Part shown: positions 1 through 6,085 of the stretch, piece by piece
Numbering within the stretch: position 1 is the first letter of the stretch
Layout of the letters: each line of letters opens with the position of its first letter
Assembly: GCA_050246435.1 (NCBI GenBank)
Contig: JBFWWB010000135.1
Location: 1 to 6,793 of the forward strand
Reading direction: 5' to 3'
From: JAKFWI01 sp050246435
Lineage (GTDB): Bacteria; Pseudomonadota; Alphaproteobacteria; Caulobacterales; Aquidulcibacteraceae
DNA: 6,793 nt
Made by a program: the position numbers and the translations under genes
The notes under the pieces: generated by a model
Told to the model about the DNA's origin: nothing
The model's input: only the letters and a program-made list of their open reading frames with translations
Databases searched by the model: none

Positions 1-705
<705 letters not shown>

Positions 706-710
<5 letters not shown>

Positions 711-736
711 GGCCAGCGCCAAGCGCCGGCCTCAGG
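706..736. terminator. Hairpin over the rho stop codon, between convergent genes
   Basis: CCTGAGGCC (706-714) pairs perfectly with GGCCTCAGG (728-736). After one A/C mismatch the pairing continues with GCG (716-718) and CGC (724-726), leaving a 5-base loop. The rho stop TGA lies in the left arm. Neither strand has a T run after the stem, so this is not a classical intrinsic terminator. Its place between the 3' ends of rho and the minus-strand hydrolase (752) suggests a two-way transcript-end or mRNA-protecting hairpin; that role is inference. Confidence 0.55.
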
Positions 737-751
737 CGCAGCCGGCCCCCG

Positions 752-1561
752 CTAGCGCAGGAAGTCCTTCAGCAGCGCGGTCAGCTCTTTTGGGCGCTGC
801 GTCGGGATCATGTGGCCCGTGTCGTCCAGCACGACCATCCTGGAGCCCTTGATCTCGGTGTTCATCAGCACGCGGCCTTCCGGCGACGGGAAGATGAGGT
901 CTTGATCGCCGAACACCATCAGAGTCGGCGTTTCGATGTGCTTTAGCTTGCGGTGCAGAAAATAGCGCCGGCGCATGTCCATGTCGCGGAACATGGCGCC
1001 TAGGCTGCGATAGGATTCGAGCGCATCCTTTGTTTCGCTGTTGCGGATGTGGTTCTCCAGGAGCTCCGCCCGGTAGGCCGGATCGACGAAGCTGACATCG
1101 GCCTCCAGCTGGGCCCGCGACGGTGGCTGGAAGTCCGCGAAGTTCGGCGGTGGCGCGATGTTGAGTCCGGCGTTGGCGACGAAGACGAGCTTGTTCACGC
1201 GCTCCGGGCTTTCATACGCCAGCGTGCCGGCAAGCCAGCCGCCGAGCGAGTGCCCGACGACGTTGGTCTTCTTGAAGCCGAGTGCATCCTGGAAATCGCG
1301 GATGTGATCCACCAGGAAGGCAAACTCGTAACGACGCATCGGCCGCTCTACCGAGCCCCATCCCAGCTGATCGATCGCGATCACATGCGTGACGTCGCCC
1401 ACGCCTTCGGCAATGCACGGGAACCAGTCCTCCCCGCCAGAGGGGAAGCCGGAGCCGTGCACGAAGATCGTCGGGTAGCCTGAACCGGTTTCGTAATAAT
1501 GACCCTTGCTGGTGCTGAGATCGATCGTGCGCTCGCGCACCTTCTCGCGGATGCCGCCCAT
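752..1561 (-). CDS. Alpha/beta-fold hydrolase, copy 1 of a tandem pair
   Basis: A cytosolic alpha/beta hydrolase of about 269 residues, usual for single-domain members; substrate unknown. It has the full catalytic layout: oxyanion-hole HGSGF (about 35-39), nucleophile elbow GHSLGG with Ser105, acid Asp221 in VFGDQDLIFP, and His250 in DDTGHMIP. The lid region (about 138-190) is the least conserved part compared with copy 2. GHSLGG differs from the GNS(M/F)GG usual in meta-cleavage-product hydrolases, so that assignment is not favoured. Two ATGs lie back to back at 1564 and 1561. The AAGGAGG site is only 3 bases from the first and 6 from the second, and copy 2 aligns better with the second, so 1561 is chosen. 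It follows copy 2 after about 26 bases and is the last gene of the minus-strand block. No signal peptide is seen. Stop is TAG. Confidence 0.9.
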   Translation of the reverse strand: MGGIREKVRERTIDLSTSKGHYYETGSGYPTIFVHGSGFPSGGEDWFPCIAEGVGDVTHVIAIDQLGWGSVERPMRRYEFAFLVDHIRDFQDALGFKKTNVVGHSLGGWLAGTLAYESPERVNKLVFVANAGLNIAPPPNFADFQPPSRAQLEADVSFVDPAYRAELLENHIRNSETKDALESYRSLGAMFRDMDMRRRYFLHRKLKHIETPTLMVFGDQDLIFPSPEGRVLMNTEIKGSRMVVLDDTGHMIPTQRPKELTALLKDFLR

Positions 1562-1590
1562 CATCTTCCTCCTTCGTTGATTGATCGCCG

Positions 1591-2403
1591 CTAGGCGAGG
1601 AATTCCTTCAAGAGCTTGGTGAGCTCTTTCGGGCGTTCGGTCGGCACGCCGTGGCCGGTATCCGGCAGCACGACCATTTTCGAGCCCTTGATCTCATTGT
1701 GCATCAGATCGCGCCCTTCGACCGGAGGGAAGATCAAATCCTGCTCGCCGAACACGAGCAGCGTTTCGGCTTTGATGTGCTTCAGCTTGCGGTGCAGGAA
1801 ATAACGCCGGCGCATGTCCATATCGACGAACATCCTGCCGATTGCGCGATAGGCCTCGACCGAGCCGGGCGTATCCGTCGTGGCCAGGCGCGCGGCGGTG
1901 AGCTCCTCGCGCATCGCGGCGTCCTTCACGTGGGCGTCCTGCTCGGCGACCTGCTCGCGCGTGGGCGGTTGGAAATTCGCCAACGCCGGCGGCGGTGCGA
2001 TGTTAAGGCCGGCATTCGCGACAAAGACGAGCTTGTTGACGCGCTCCGGGCTTTCATACGCCAGCGTGCCGCCCACCCAGCCGCCGAGCGAATGGCCGAC
2101 GATGTTGGTTTTCTCGTAACCGAGCGCATCCTGTAGCTCGCGCACGTGATCGACGAGGAAGCCGAATTCATAACGGGAGAATTGCGGCCGCTCGACTGGC
2201 CCCCACCCCAGCTGATCGATCGCGATGACGTGGGTGACTTCGCCGAGGCCCTCTTTGATGCAAGGGAACCAGTCCTGCGCACAATTGGTGTAGCCGACGC
2301 CATGGATGAAGATCGTCGGGTAGCCCTTTCCGGTTTCGTAGAAGTGCGCTTTGTTATTCGCCAGATCGATGGTGCGTTCGGTGACTTGATCGCGGACCGC
2401 CAT
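1591..2403 (-). CDS. Alpha/beta-fold hydrolase, copy 2 of a tandem pair
   Basis: A 270-residue alpha/beta hydrolase, cytosolic by lack of a signal peptide, with unknown substrate. The catalytic set is visible: HGVGY (34-38) for the oxyanion hole, GHSLGG with nucleophile Ser105, Asp222 in VFGEQDLIFP, and His251 in PDTGHGVP. By hand alignment it is about two thirds identical to the hydrolase downstream. The segment around the nucleophile (about 100-139) differs at only 3 of 40 positions, while the lid segment (about 140-190) is largely different and one residue longer. This suggests shared chemistry with shifted substrate range. ATG at 2403 has a purine-rich leader with GGGGAGAGG just upstream. 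The gap to the upstream quinone reductase is 38 bases, so cotranscription is likely. Stop is TAG. Confidence 0.9.
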   Translation of the reverse strand: MAVRDQVTERTIDLANNKAHFYETGKGYPTIFIHGVGYTNCAQDWFPCIKEGLGEVTHVIAIDQLGWGPVERPQFSRYEFGFLVDHVRELQDALGYEKTNIVGHSLGGWVGGTLAYESPERVNKLVFVANAGLNIAPPPALANFQPPTREQVAEQDAHVKDAAMREELTAARLATTDTPGSVEAYRAIGRMFVDMDMRRRYFLHRKLKHIKAETLLVFGEQDLIFPPVEGRDLMHNEIKGSKMVVLPDTGHGVPTERPKELTKLLKEFLA

Positions 2404-2441
2404 ATTCCTCTCCCCTGTTCTGTTGTCTTTGTTTGTCCCGG

Positions 2442-3410
2442 TTACGGGATCAGCACGAGGCTGCCCGTGGTTTTGCGGCCCTCCAGATCCCGGTGCGCCT
2501 GGGCCGCATCACTCAGCGCGTAAACGTACGGGCGCTCGACCGCAACAATGCCGTGCGCGATCGCATCGAAGAGATCGCCAGCATGCTCGCGCAGCAGCGC
2601 CGGCGTGCGCGTGTAGGTGACGATCGTCGGTCGCGTGAAATAGAGCGAGCCCTTGCTCGCCAGCAATTGGCCGGGCACTGGCGGCGGCGGGCCCGACGCA
2701 TTGCCGAAGCTCACCAGCATGCCGAGCGGCGCCAGGGAATCGATCGAGGCGTCGAACGTATCCTTGCCGACGGAATCGTAGACGACCTGCGCGCCTTCGC
2801 CGTTCGTCAGCGCGCGGACGGATTGGGCGATGTCGTCGCGCCCGCTCACCAGCACATGCGCGCAGCCGTGCGCCTTGGCGATCTCGGCCTTCGCCTCGGA
2901 GCCGACGACACCGATCACCATTGCGCCCAGCTTGGCCGCCCACTGGGTCGCGATCTGGCCGACGCCGCCGGCCGCGGCGTGCCATACGATGACGTCCCCG
3001 GGACCGACCTTGCGCGTGACCTTCAACAGCACCCGGGCCGTCATCCCCTTCACCAGCGCGGCGGCGGCGACGTCGTCCTGCACGCCCAACGGCAACTTCA
3101 CGACGCGCCCAGCGGCGCAAACGCTCATCTCCGCATAGGCTCCTTCCCCGGTGTACATCGCGACACGATCGCCGACGCGGAAATCCGCGACGCCGGGGCC
3201 GAGCGCATCGATCACGCCAGCGGCTTCCTGGCCGAGCACTGCCGGCAGCGGCACCTGATAGAGGCCGCTGCGCTGATACACATCGATGAAGTTCACGCCG
3301 ATCGCAGTATGGCGGATGCGCACTTGGCCAGGGCCCGGTTCCGGCGTCGGCACATCCTCGACGCGCAAGACTTCCGGACCGCCACGTTCATGGATTCGTA
3401 GTGCGCGCAC
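2442..3410 (-). CDS. qor: NADPH:quinone oxidoreductase (zinc-free MDR family)
   Basis: A 322-residue medium-chain reductase close in length to E. coli Qor (about 327), which it resembles throughout: GGPEVL near the N-terminus, VNFIDVYQRSGLY (about 39-51), LGQEAAGVI, GDRVA, the NADPH-binding AAAGGVGQ (about 145-152), VVYDSVG, MVSFGNASG, TRP and the C-terminal GSLVLIP. Zinc-binding residues of alcohol dehydrogenases are absent, as expected. Family members reduce quinones or enones with NADPH in the cytosol; the physiological substrate here is unknown. There is no ATG: two GTG codons lie at 3413 and 3410. GAGGGG lies 4 bases before the first and 7 before the second, and relatives commonly begin M-K/R-A-I/L-R-I-H, so 3410 is favoured, though not certain. 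It lies 70 bases downstream of the dienelactone-hydrolase gene. Stop is TAA. Confidence 0.93.
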   Translation of the reverse strand: MRALRIHERGGPEVLRVEDVPTPEPGPGQVRIRHTAIGVNFIDVYQRSGLYQVPLPAVLGQEAAGVIDALGPGVADFRVGDRVAMYTGEGAYAEMSVCAAGRVVKLPLGVQDDVAAAALVKGMTARVLLKVTRKVGPGDVIVWHAAAGGVGQIATQWAAKLGAMVIGVVGSEAKAEIAKAHGCAHVLVSGRDDIAQSVRALTNGEGAQVVYDSVGKDTFDASIDSLAPLGMLVSFGNASGPPPPVPGQLLASKGSLYFTRPTIVTYTRTPALLREHAGDLFDAIAHGIVAVERPYVYALSDAAQAHRDLEGRKTTGSLVLIP

Positions 3411-3433
3411 CACCCTGCCCCTCTATCGCCACC

Positions 3434-3450
3434 GCCGCGCCTTGCGCGGC
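3434..3450 (-). other. Short perfect hairpin between the dlh-type gene and qor
   Basis: GCCGCGC (3434-3440) and GCGCGGC (3444-3450) are perfect inverted repeats around a 3-base loop. On the minus-strand mRNA this sits between the stop of the dienelactone-hydrolase gene and the ribosome site of qor. No T run follows. It may stabilise or process the message, or weaken read-through; function is inference. Confidence 0.4.
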
Positions 3451-3482
3451 CCGCCGCCGTTAACACTCTCTTCAGCGCCGCC

Positions 3483-4181
3483 CTAGGCCAGAAGTTTCTG
3501 GCGGAAGAAATCCGCCGTACGGCGATTGGCGAGCTCCGCCGCCGCCTTGTCGTAATGGGCGCCGCCCGCGCGCGCGAAGGCGTGATCCTGCCCCTCATAG
3601 ATATGGATCGTCACCTGCGGGTGATTGTGGAGCGCGGCCTTGATCGTTTCCTGCGCCTGCGGCGAGACGAACTGATCCTTCGAAGCGATGTGCAGCATCA
3701 GCGGTTGGGCGATCTTTTCAGCCTCCTCGAGCCGCTGTTCGATCGTCACCCCATAGAAGCCGACAGCAGCGTCCACATCGGTGCGCGCGGCGGTGAGATA
3801 AGCCAGCAGCCCGCCCAGGCAGAAGCCGACCGCGCCGACCTTTTGCACGCCCGCCGCGCCGCGCAGATAGTCGATCGAGGCGTCGATATCGTCGATCCCG
3901 TTGTCGACATTGAAGGCGCCGAATAGCGCGAACGCGCGCTTCCACTCCGCTTCGCTCTGGTCGGTAAGCTGGATGTTCGGCTCGATGCGCCAGAACAGGT
4001 CCGGGCAGAGCGCGAGGTAGCCGGCGGCGGCGTATTGATCGGCGATCTGGCGCATCACCGCGTTCACGCCGAAAATCTCCTGGATGACCACCACGGCGGC
4101 GCTCGGCGGCGTGGAGGGCGTCGCCAGATAGGCGGCGAACGCGCCGTCATGGCCCTTCACGGTGACCGTTTTGCCGCTCAT
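3483..4181 (-). CDS. Dienelactone hydrolase family protein
   Basis: A 232-residue alpha/beta hydrolase of the dienelactone hydrolase (carboxymethylenebutenolidase) family, normal length. The classical enzyme opens dienelactone to maleylacetate in chlorocatechol breakdown, but many relatives act on other esters, so the substrate is open. The Cys-Asp-His triad with its partner Glu is visible: Glu35 in IQEIFG, Cys121 in GFCLGG, Asp169 in SKDQFV, His200 in GQDHAF. These sit one to two positions before Glu36, Cys123, Asp171 and His202 of the Pseudomonas enzyme, and Arg204 fits its substrate-binding Arg206. ATG at 4181 is chosen because GGGAGG lies 5 bases upstream; an in-frame GTG at 4205 would add 8 residues but has no ribosome site. 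It is the first gene of the minus-strand block and diverges from the DUF6489 gene. Stop is TAG. Confidence 0.92.
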   Translation of the reverse strand: MSGKTVTVKGHDGAFAAYLATPSTPPSAAVVVIQEIFGVNAVMRQIADQYAAAGYLALCPDLFWRIEPNIQLTDQSEAEWKRAFALFGAFNVDNGIDDIDASIDYLRGAAGVQKVGAVGFCLGGLLAYLTAARTDVDAAVGFYGVTIEQRLEEAEKIAQPLMLHIASKDQFVSPQAQETIKAALHNHPQVTIHIYEGQDHAFARAGGAHYDKAAAELANRRTADFFRQKLLA

Positions 4182-4229
4182 CGCTTCCTCCCGTTCTCCA
4201 CACACCCTACCGGGTTCTTCGCGGCTGGG

Positions 4230-4237
4230 TCTATAAA
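4230..4237 (+). promoter_or_regulatory. Possible -10 element for the DUF6489-mnmE unit
   Basis: TCTATAAA lies in the 80-base divergent gap and matches 6 of 8 positions of the Caulobacter-type -10 consensus GCTANAWC (recalled from memory). Transcription would start near 4244, leaving a leader of about 18 bases that still holds the ribosome site. I see no good -35 at the right spacing, so this is weak. No convincing promoter for the minus-strand block was found in the same gap. Confidence 0.3.
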
Positions 4238-4240
4238 CAA

Positions 4241-4258
4241 CGCGCGAGGAGGCGCGCG
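4241..4258 (+). promoter_or_regulatory. Ribosome binding site inside a potential hairpin loop
   Basis: CGCGCG (4241-4246) and CGCGCG (4253-4258) are self-complementary and flank AGGAGG (4247-4252), a near-perfect Shine-Dalgarno core 9 bases before the ATG at 4262. In an mRNA beginning upstream of 4241 the ribosome site would be the entire 6-base loop. If transcription starts near 4244 the left arm is lost. Confidence 0.45.
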
Positions 4259-4261
4259 GCG

Positions 4262-4501
4262 ATGAAGATGCGGATCGAGGTTGAGTGCACGCCCGTCGAG
4301 GCGCGCCAATTCATGGGCCTGCCGGACGTGACCGCGCTCAACGAGGCGCTCGTCACGGAGATGGGCAAGCGGCTGCAGGCGAACATGAGCGCGCTCTCGC
4401 CGGAGGCGATGATGCGCTCATGGATGCAGATGGGCGCACAGGCGCAGGAGACCTTCTTCAGCATGCTGAGCGCCGGCGCGCGCAGCGGCAAAGCCGATTG
4501 A
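4262..4501 (+). CDS. Small DUF6489-like protein
   Basis: A 79-residue protein that I recognise as DUF6489-like from its opening: a charged beta-strand (MKMRIEVECTP) followed by VEARQFMGLPDVTALNEALV, a pattern I recall from alphaproteobacterial proteins next to mnmE. The rest looks helical, with a Met-rich stretch (about 41-60) carrying a Trp (MMRSWMQMG) and a short Gly/Ala/Ser tail. There is no signal peptide or membrane segment. Function is unknown. The ATG at 4262 follows AGGAGG by 9 bases; an internal ATG at codon 3 is possible but unneeded. mnmE begins 10 bases after the stop and lacks its own clear ribosome site, so the two are probably cotranscribed and perhaps translationally coupled. 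The Met/Trp-rich tail recalls phasin-like regulators, but that is only a resemblance. Confidence 0.85.
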   Translation: MKMRIEVECTPVEARQFMGLPDVTALNEALVTEMGKRLQANMSALSPEAMMRSWMQMGAQAQETFFSMLSAGARSGKAD

Positions 4502-4511
4502 TCCCGCGCGC

Positions 4512-5852
4512 GTGACGGCGGAAACGATCTATGCCCTGGCCAGCGGCGCCGGGCGCGCCGGCGTCGCCATCGTGCGGATTTCCGGGCCCGGAGCGGACGC
4601 GGCGCTGCGCGCGCTGACCGCCCGCCCGCCCCCCATGGCGCGCCGCGCCGGGCGGCGCACGCTGCGCGATGCGCGCGGGGCTATCGATGAAGCGCTGGTG
4701 CTGTGCTTTCCGGGCCCGCACAGCTTCACCGGCGAGGACGTGGCGGAGCTGCACGTGCATGGCGGGCCGGCTGTCATCGCCGCCGTGCTGAATGCGCTGT
4801 CTCTGCTGCCGGGCATGCGCCCCGCAGGGCCCGGCGAGTTCACCCGCCGCGCGTTTGAGAACGGCAAACTCGACCTCACTGCCGCCGAAGGCCTGGCAGA
4901 TCTCGTCGACGCCGAAACCGAGGGCCAGCGCCGCCAGGCGCTGCGCCAAATGGGCGGTGGGCTGGCGGTGATCTATGAGGGGTGGCGCAGCCGGCTGATT
5001 GCGGCGCTGGCGCTCTACGAAGCGGAAATCGACTTTCCCGACGAAGACCTGCCCGATGCGCTGGCGAAGCGCGCGCGCCCGATCATCGAAGGGCTGGCCA
5101 GCGAGATCGCGGCGCACCTGGCCGACAGCCATCGCGGCGAGCGCATCCGCGACGGATATCGCCTAGCGCTGATCGGCGCGCCGAATGCTGGCAAGTCGAG
5201 CCTGCTGAATGCGTTGGCGCGACGCGACGCGGCGATCGTCTCCGACATTCCGGGCACCACGCGCGACATCGTGGAGGTCCGCCTGATCCTTGGCGGCTTC
5301 CCTGTGTGGATGGCGGACACCGCGGGACTGCGCGCCGCCGAGGGCGTCGAGGCTGAGGGTGTGCGCCGGGCGCTGGCGCGCGCGGAGGAATCCGACCTGC
5401 GCATCGGACTGATCGATTCGAGCGGGCCCGGCGTCAGTCCGGATACGTTCGCCGCGCTGCGCCCGGGCGACGTGTTGGCGCTGTCCAAATCCGATCTACG
5501 GCCCGGCCCGGCGGCCACGGCGGCCCGCGCGCTCGCCGCCGAGCGGAAGCTGCGGGTGCAGCCCTTATCGGCGGTCACCGGCGCCGGGTTGCCAGCGCTG
5601 GAGGCGCTGCTGGCCGGCCAGGTGTCCGAGGCGCTGGGCGGCGAGGAAACCCCAGCGCTCACCCGCGCGCGTCACCGCGGGCACCTCGAAGAGGCGCGCG
5701 CGGCGCTCGAGCGCGCGCTGGCGGCCGGCGGCGCTGAACTTGCCGCGGAGGATCTGCGCCTTGCGGCGCGGGCGATAGGACGGATCGGCGGGCGCTTCGA
5801 TATCGAGCACGTTCTGGATGCGATTTTCGCCGATTTCTGCATCGGCAAGTGA
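4512..5852 (+). CDS. mnmE: tRNA uridine-5-carboxymethylaminomethyl(34) GTPase MnmE (TrmE)
   Basis: MnmE works with MnmG to install the (carboxymethyl)aminomethyl group on U34 of tRNAs reading two-fold degenerate codons, using GTP, a folate one-carbon unit and FAD. The 446-residue length is typical. The N-terminal folate-binding domain (about 1-120) opens with the signature TIYALASGAGRAGVAIVRISG and contains GPGEFTRRAFENGKLDL (106-122). A helical domain follows. The inserted G domain has G1 GAPNAGKS (222-229), G2 GTTRD (248-252), G3 DTAG (269-272), G4 SKSD (325-328) and a G5-like SA (353-354). The protein ends in the diagnostic CIGK with Cys443. G4 has Ser where NKxD usually has Asn. The start is a GTG at 4512, with no clear Shine-Dalgarno and the DUF6489 stop 10 bases before, which suggests coupling. 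Coding GC is visibly high. Confidence 0.97.
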   Translation: MTAETIYALASGAGRAGVAIVRISGPGADAALRALTARPPPMARRAGRRTLRDARGAIDEALVLCFPGPHSFTGEDVAELHVHGGPAVIAAVLNALSLLPGMRPAGPGEFTRRAFENGKLDLTAAEGLADLVDAETEGQRRQALRQMGGGLAVIYEGWRSRLIAALALYEAEIDFPDEDLPDALAKRARPIIEGLASEIAAHLADSHRGERIRDGYRLALIGAPNAGKSSLLNALARRDAAIVSDIPGTTRDIVEVRLILGGFPVWMADTAGLRAAEGVEAEGVRRALARAEESDLRIGLIDSSGPGVSPDTFAALRPGDVLALSKSDLRPGPAATAARALAAERKLRVQPLSAVTGAGLPALEALLAGQVSEALGGEETPALTRARHRGHLEEARAALERALAAGGAELAAEDLRLAARAIGRIGGRFDIEHVLDAIFADFCIGK

Positions 5853-5868
5853 GCGTGCGGTGCGCGCA

Positions 5869-5945
5869 TCCGTAAACGGAAATCCATCTGTTTCATGTGA
5901 AACGGAGCGATGCTCCGTAGTCGGAGCAAATACTCCGTAGACGGA
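5869..5945. repeat. Three copies of a 12-base palindrome TCCGTARWCGGA
   Basis: TCCGTAAACGGA (5869-5880), TCCGTAGTCGGA (5914-5925) and TCCGTAGACGGA (5934-5945) share one consensus with complementary TCCG/CGGA arms around a 4-base centre. A further CGGAGC (5903-5908) pairs with GCTCCG (5912-5917). As DNA they could be operators for a dimeric repressor; as RNA they form alternative hairpins. They lie in the gap between mnmE and mnmG. Confidence 0.7.
5889..5904. promoter_or_regulatory. parS-like ParB binding site 1
   Basis: TGTTTCATGTGAAACG matches the widely conserved chromosomal parS TGTTTCACGTGAAACA at 14 of 16 positions (differences at 8 and 16). GTTTCA/TGAAAC arms are perfect. parS sites recruit the ParB CTPase clamp for origin segregation, and in Alphaproteobacteria they cluster near the origin and parAB, which commonly lies just beyond mnmG and rsmG. 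The change in the central CG may weaken binding. Confidence 0.6.
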
Positions 5946-5950
5946 TTTTT
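5934..5950 (+). terminator. Possible weak intrinsic terminator after mnmE
   Basis: TCCG (5934-5937), loop TAGA, CGGA (5942-5945), then five T (5946-5950). The stem is only 4 base pairs, so it is weak alone. It competes with pairing of CGGAG (5922-5926) to CTCCG (5933-5937), which would break it, an arrangement like an attenuator. Confidence 0.4.
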
Positions 5951-5978
5951 AGCGCCCGCCGCAGGTCCTGTGGGAAAT

Positions 5979-5994
5979 TGTTCCACGGGAAACA
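5979..5994. promoter_or_regulatory. parS-like ParB binding site 2
   Basis: TGTTCCACGGGAAACA matches TGTTTCACGTGAAACA at 14 of 16 positions, or 15 of 16 if position 5 is taken as variable, as it is in known parS sets. The core CACG and the right arm GAAACA are intact. It lies 90 bases from site 1, start to start. Two sites in one 244-base gap make chance less likely. Confidence 0.6.
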
Positions 5995-6000
5995 ACCTAA

Positions 6001-6020
6001 CCGGAATTAGGCAATTCCGG
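6001..6020. repeat. Perfect 8-base inverted repeat upstream of mnmG
   Basis: CCGGAATT (6001-6008) and AATTCCGG (6013-6020) flank a 4-base AGGC loop. It lies about 40 bases upstream of the proposed mnmG -35 element. No T run follows, so it is more likely an operator or an mRNA hairpin than a terminator. Role unknown. Confidence 0.55.
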
Positions 6021-6056
6021 CGCAAGGACGGCCGCCGTAAGCGCGATCCGGCGCCG

Positions 6057-6085
6057 GTGACGCGCCAGGCTCTTTGCGCTAGAAC
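6057..6085 (+). promoter_or_regulatory. Caulobacter-type housekeeping promoter for mnmG
   Basis: GTGACGC (6057-6063) matches 6 of 7 positions of TTGACGS, and GCTAGAAC (6078-6085) matches GCTANAWC completely, with a 14-base spacer inside the allowed 10-14. The consensus is recalled from Caulobacter housekeeping promoters. Transcription should start near 6092, about 5 bases before the mnmG ATG. A 10-base palindrome CCGGCGCCGG (6048-6057) touches the -35 element and could be an operator. Confidence 0.6.

Larger units (their letters stand above)
752..2403 (-). repeat. Tandem gene duplication (two hydrolase copies)
   Basis: The two hydrolase genes are head-to-tail duplicates offset by about 840 bases. 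The longest identical DNA tract I see is 33 bases (1197-1229 and 2039-2071, offset 842), in the codons just after the nucleophile elbow (Thr-Leu-Ala-Tyr-Glu-Ser-Pro-Glu-Arg-Val). Divergence elsewhere, including deep change in the lid region, means the duplication is not recent overall. Confidence 0.85.

Noticed and set aside
752..2403. Hydrolases as meta-cleavage-product (C-C bond) hydrolases
   Set aside because: The nucleophile elbow is GHSLGG, not GNS(M/F)GG, and no extradiol dioxygenase gene is adjacent, so only the alpha/beta hydrolase family is claimed.
2433..3401. A 322-codon open frame on the plus strand
   Set aside because: It lies exactly antisense to the quinone reductase gene, and its product is Arg/His/Ala-rich with no recognisable motif, as expected of a mirror frame in GC-rich DNA.
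4182..4205. GTG at 4205 as the start of the dienelactone-hydrolase-family gene
   Set aside because: No ribosome site precedes it, while the ATG at 4181 has GGGAGG at 5 bases and gives the usual family length.
4458..5132. A 224-codon open frame on the minus strand
   Set aside because: Antisense to mnmE, low-complexity Arg/Ala/Gly composition, no ribosome site; a shadow frame.
5965..5988. Terminator-like pairing of CCTGTGG with CCACGGG around parS-like site 2
   Set aside because: It needs a G-T wobble pair and has no T run after it. The stretch is better explained by the parS-like palindrome.
5672..6025. A minus-strand frame covering the mnmE end and part of the mnmE-mnmG gap
   Set aside because: It is mostly antisense to mnmE, and its product is Arg/Ser/Ala-rich without family resemblance. 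The gap is better explained by regulatory signals.
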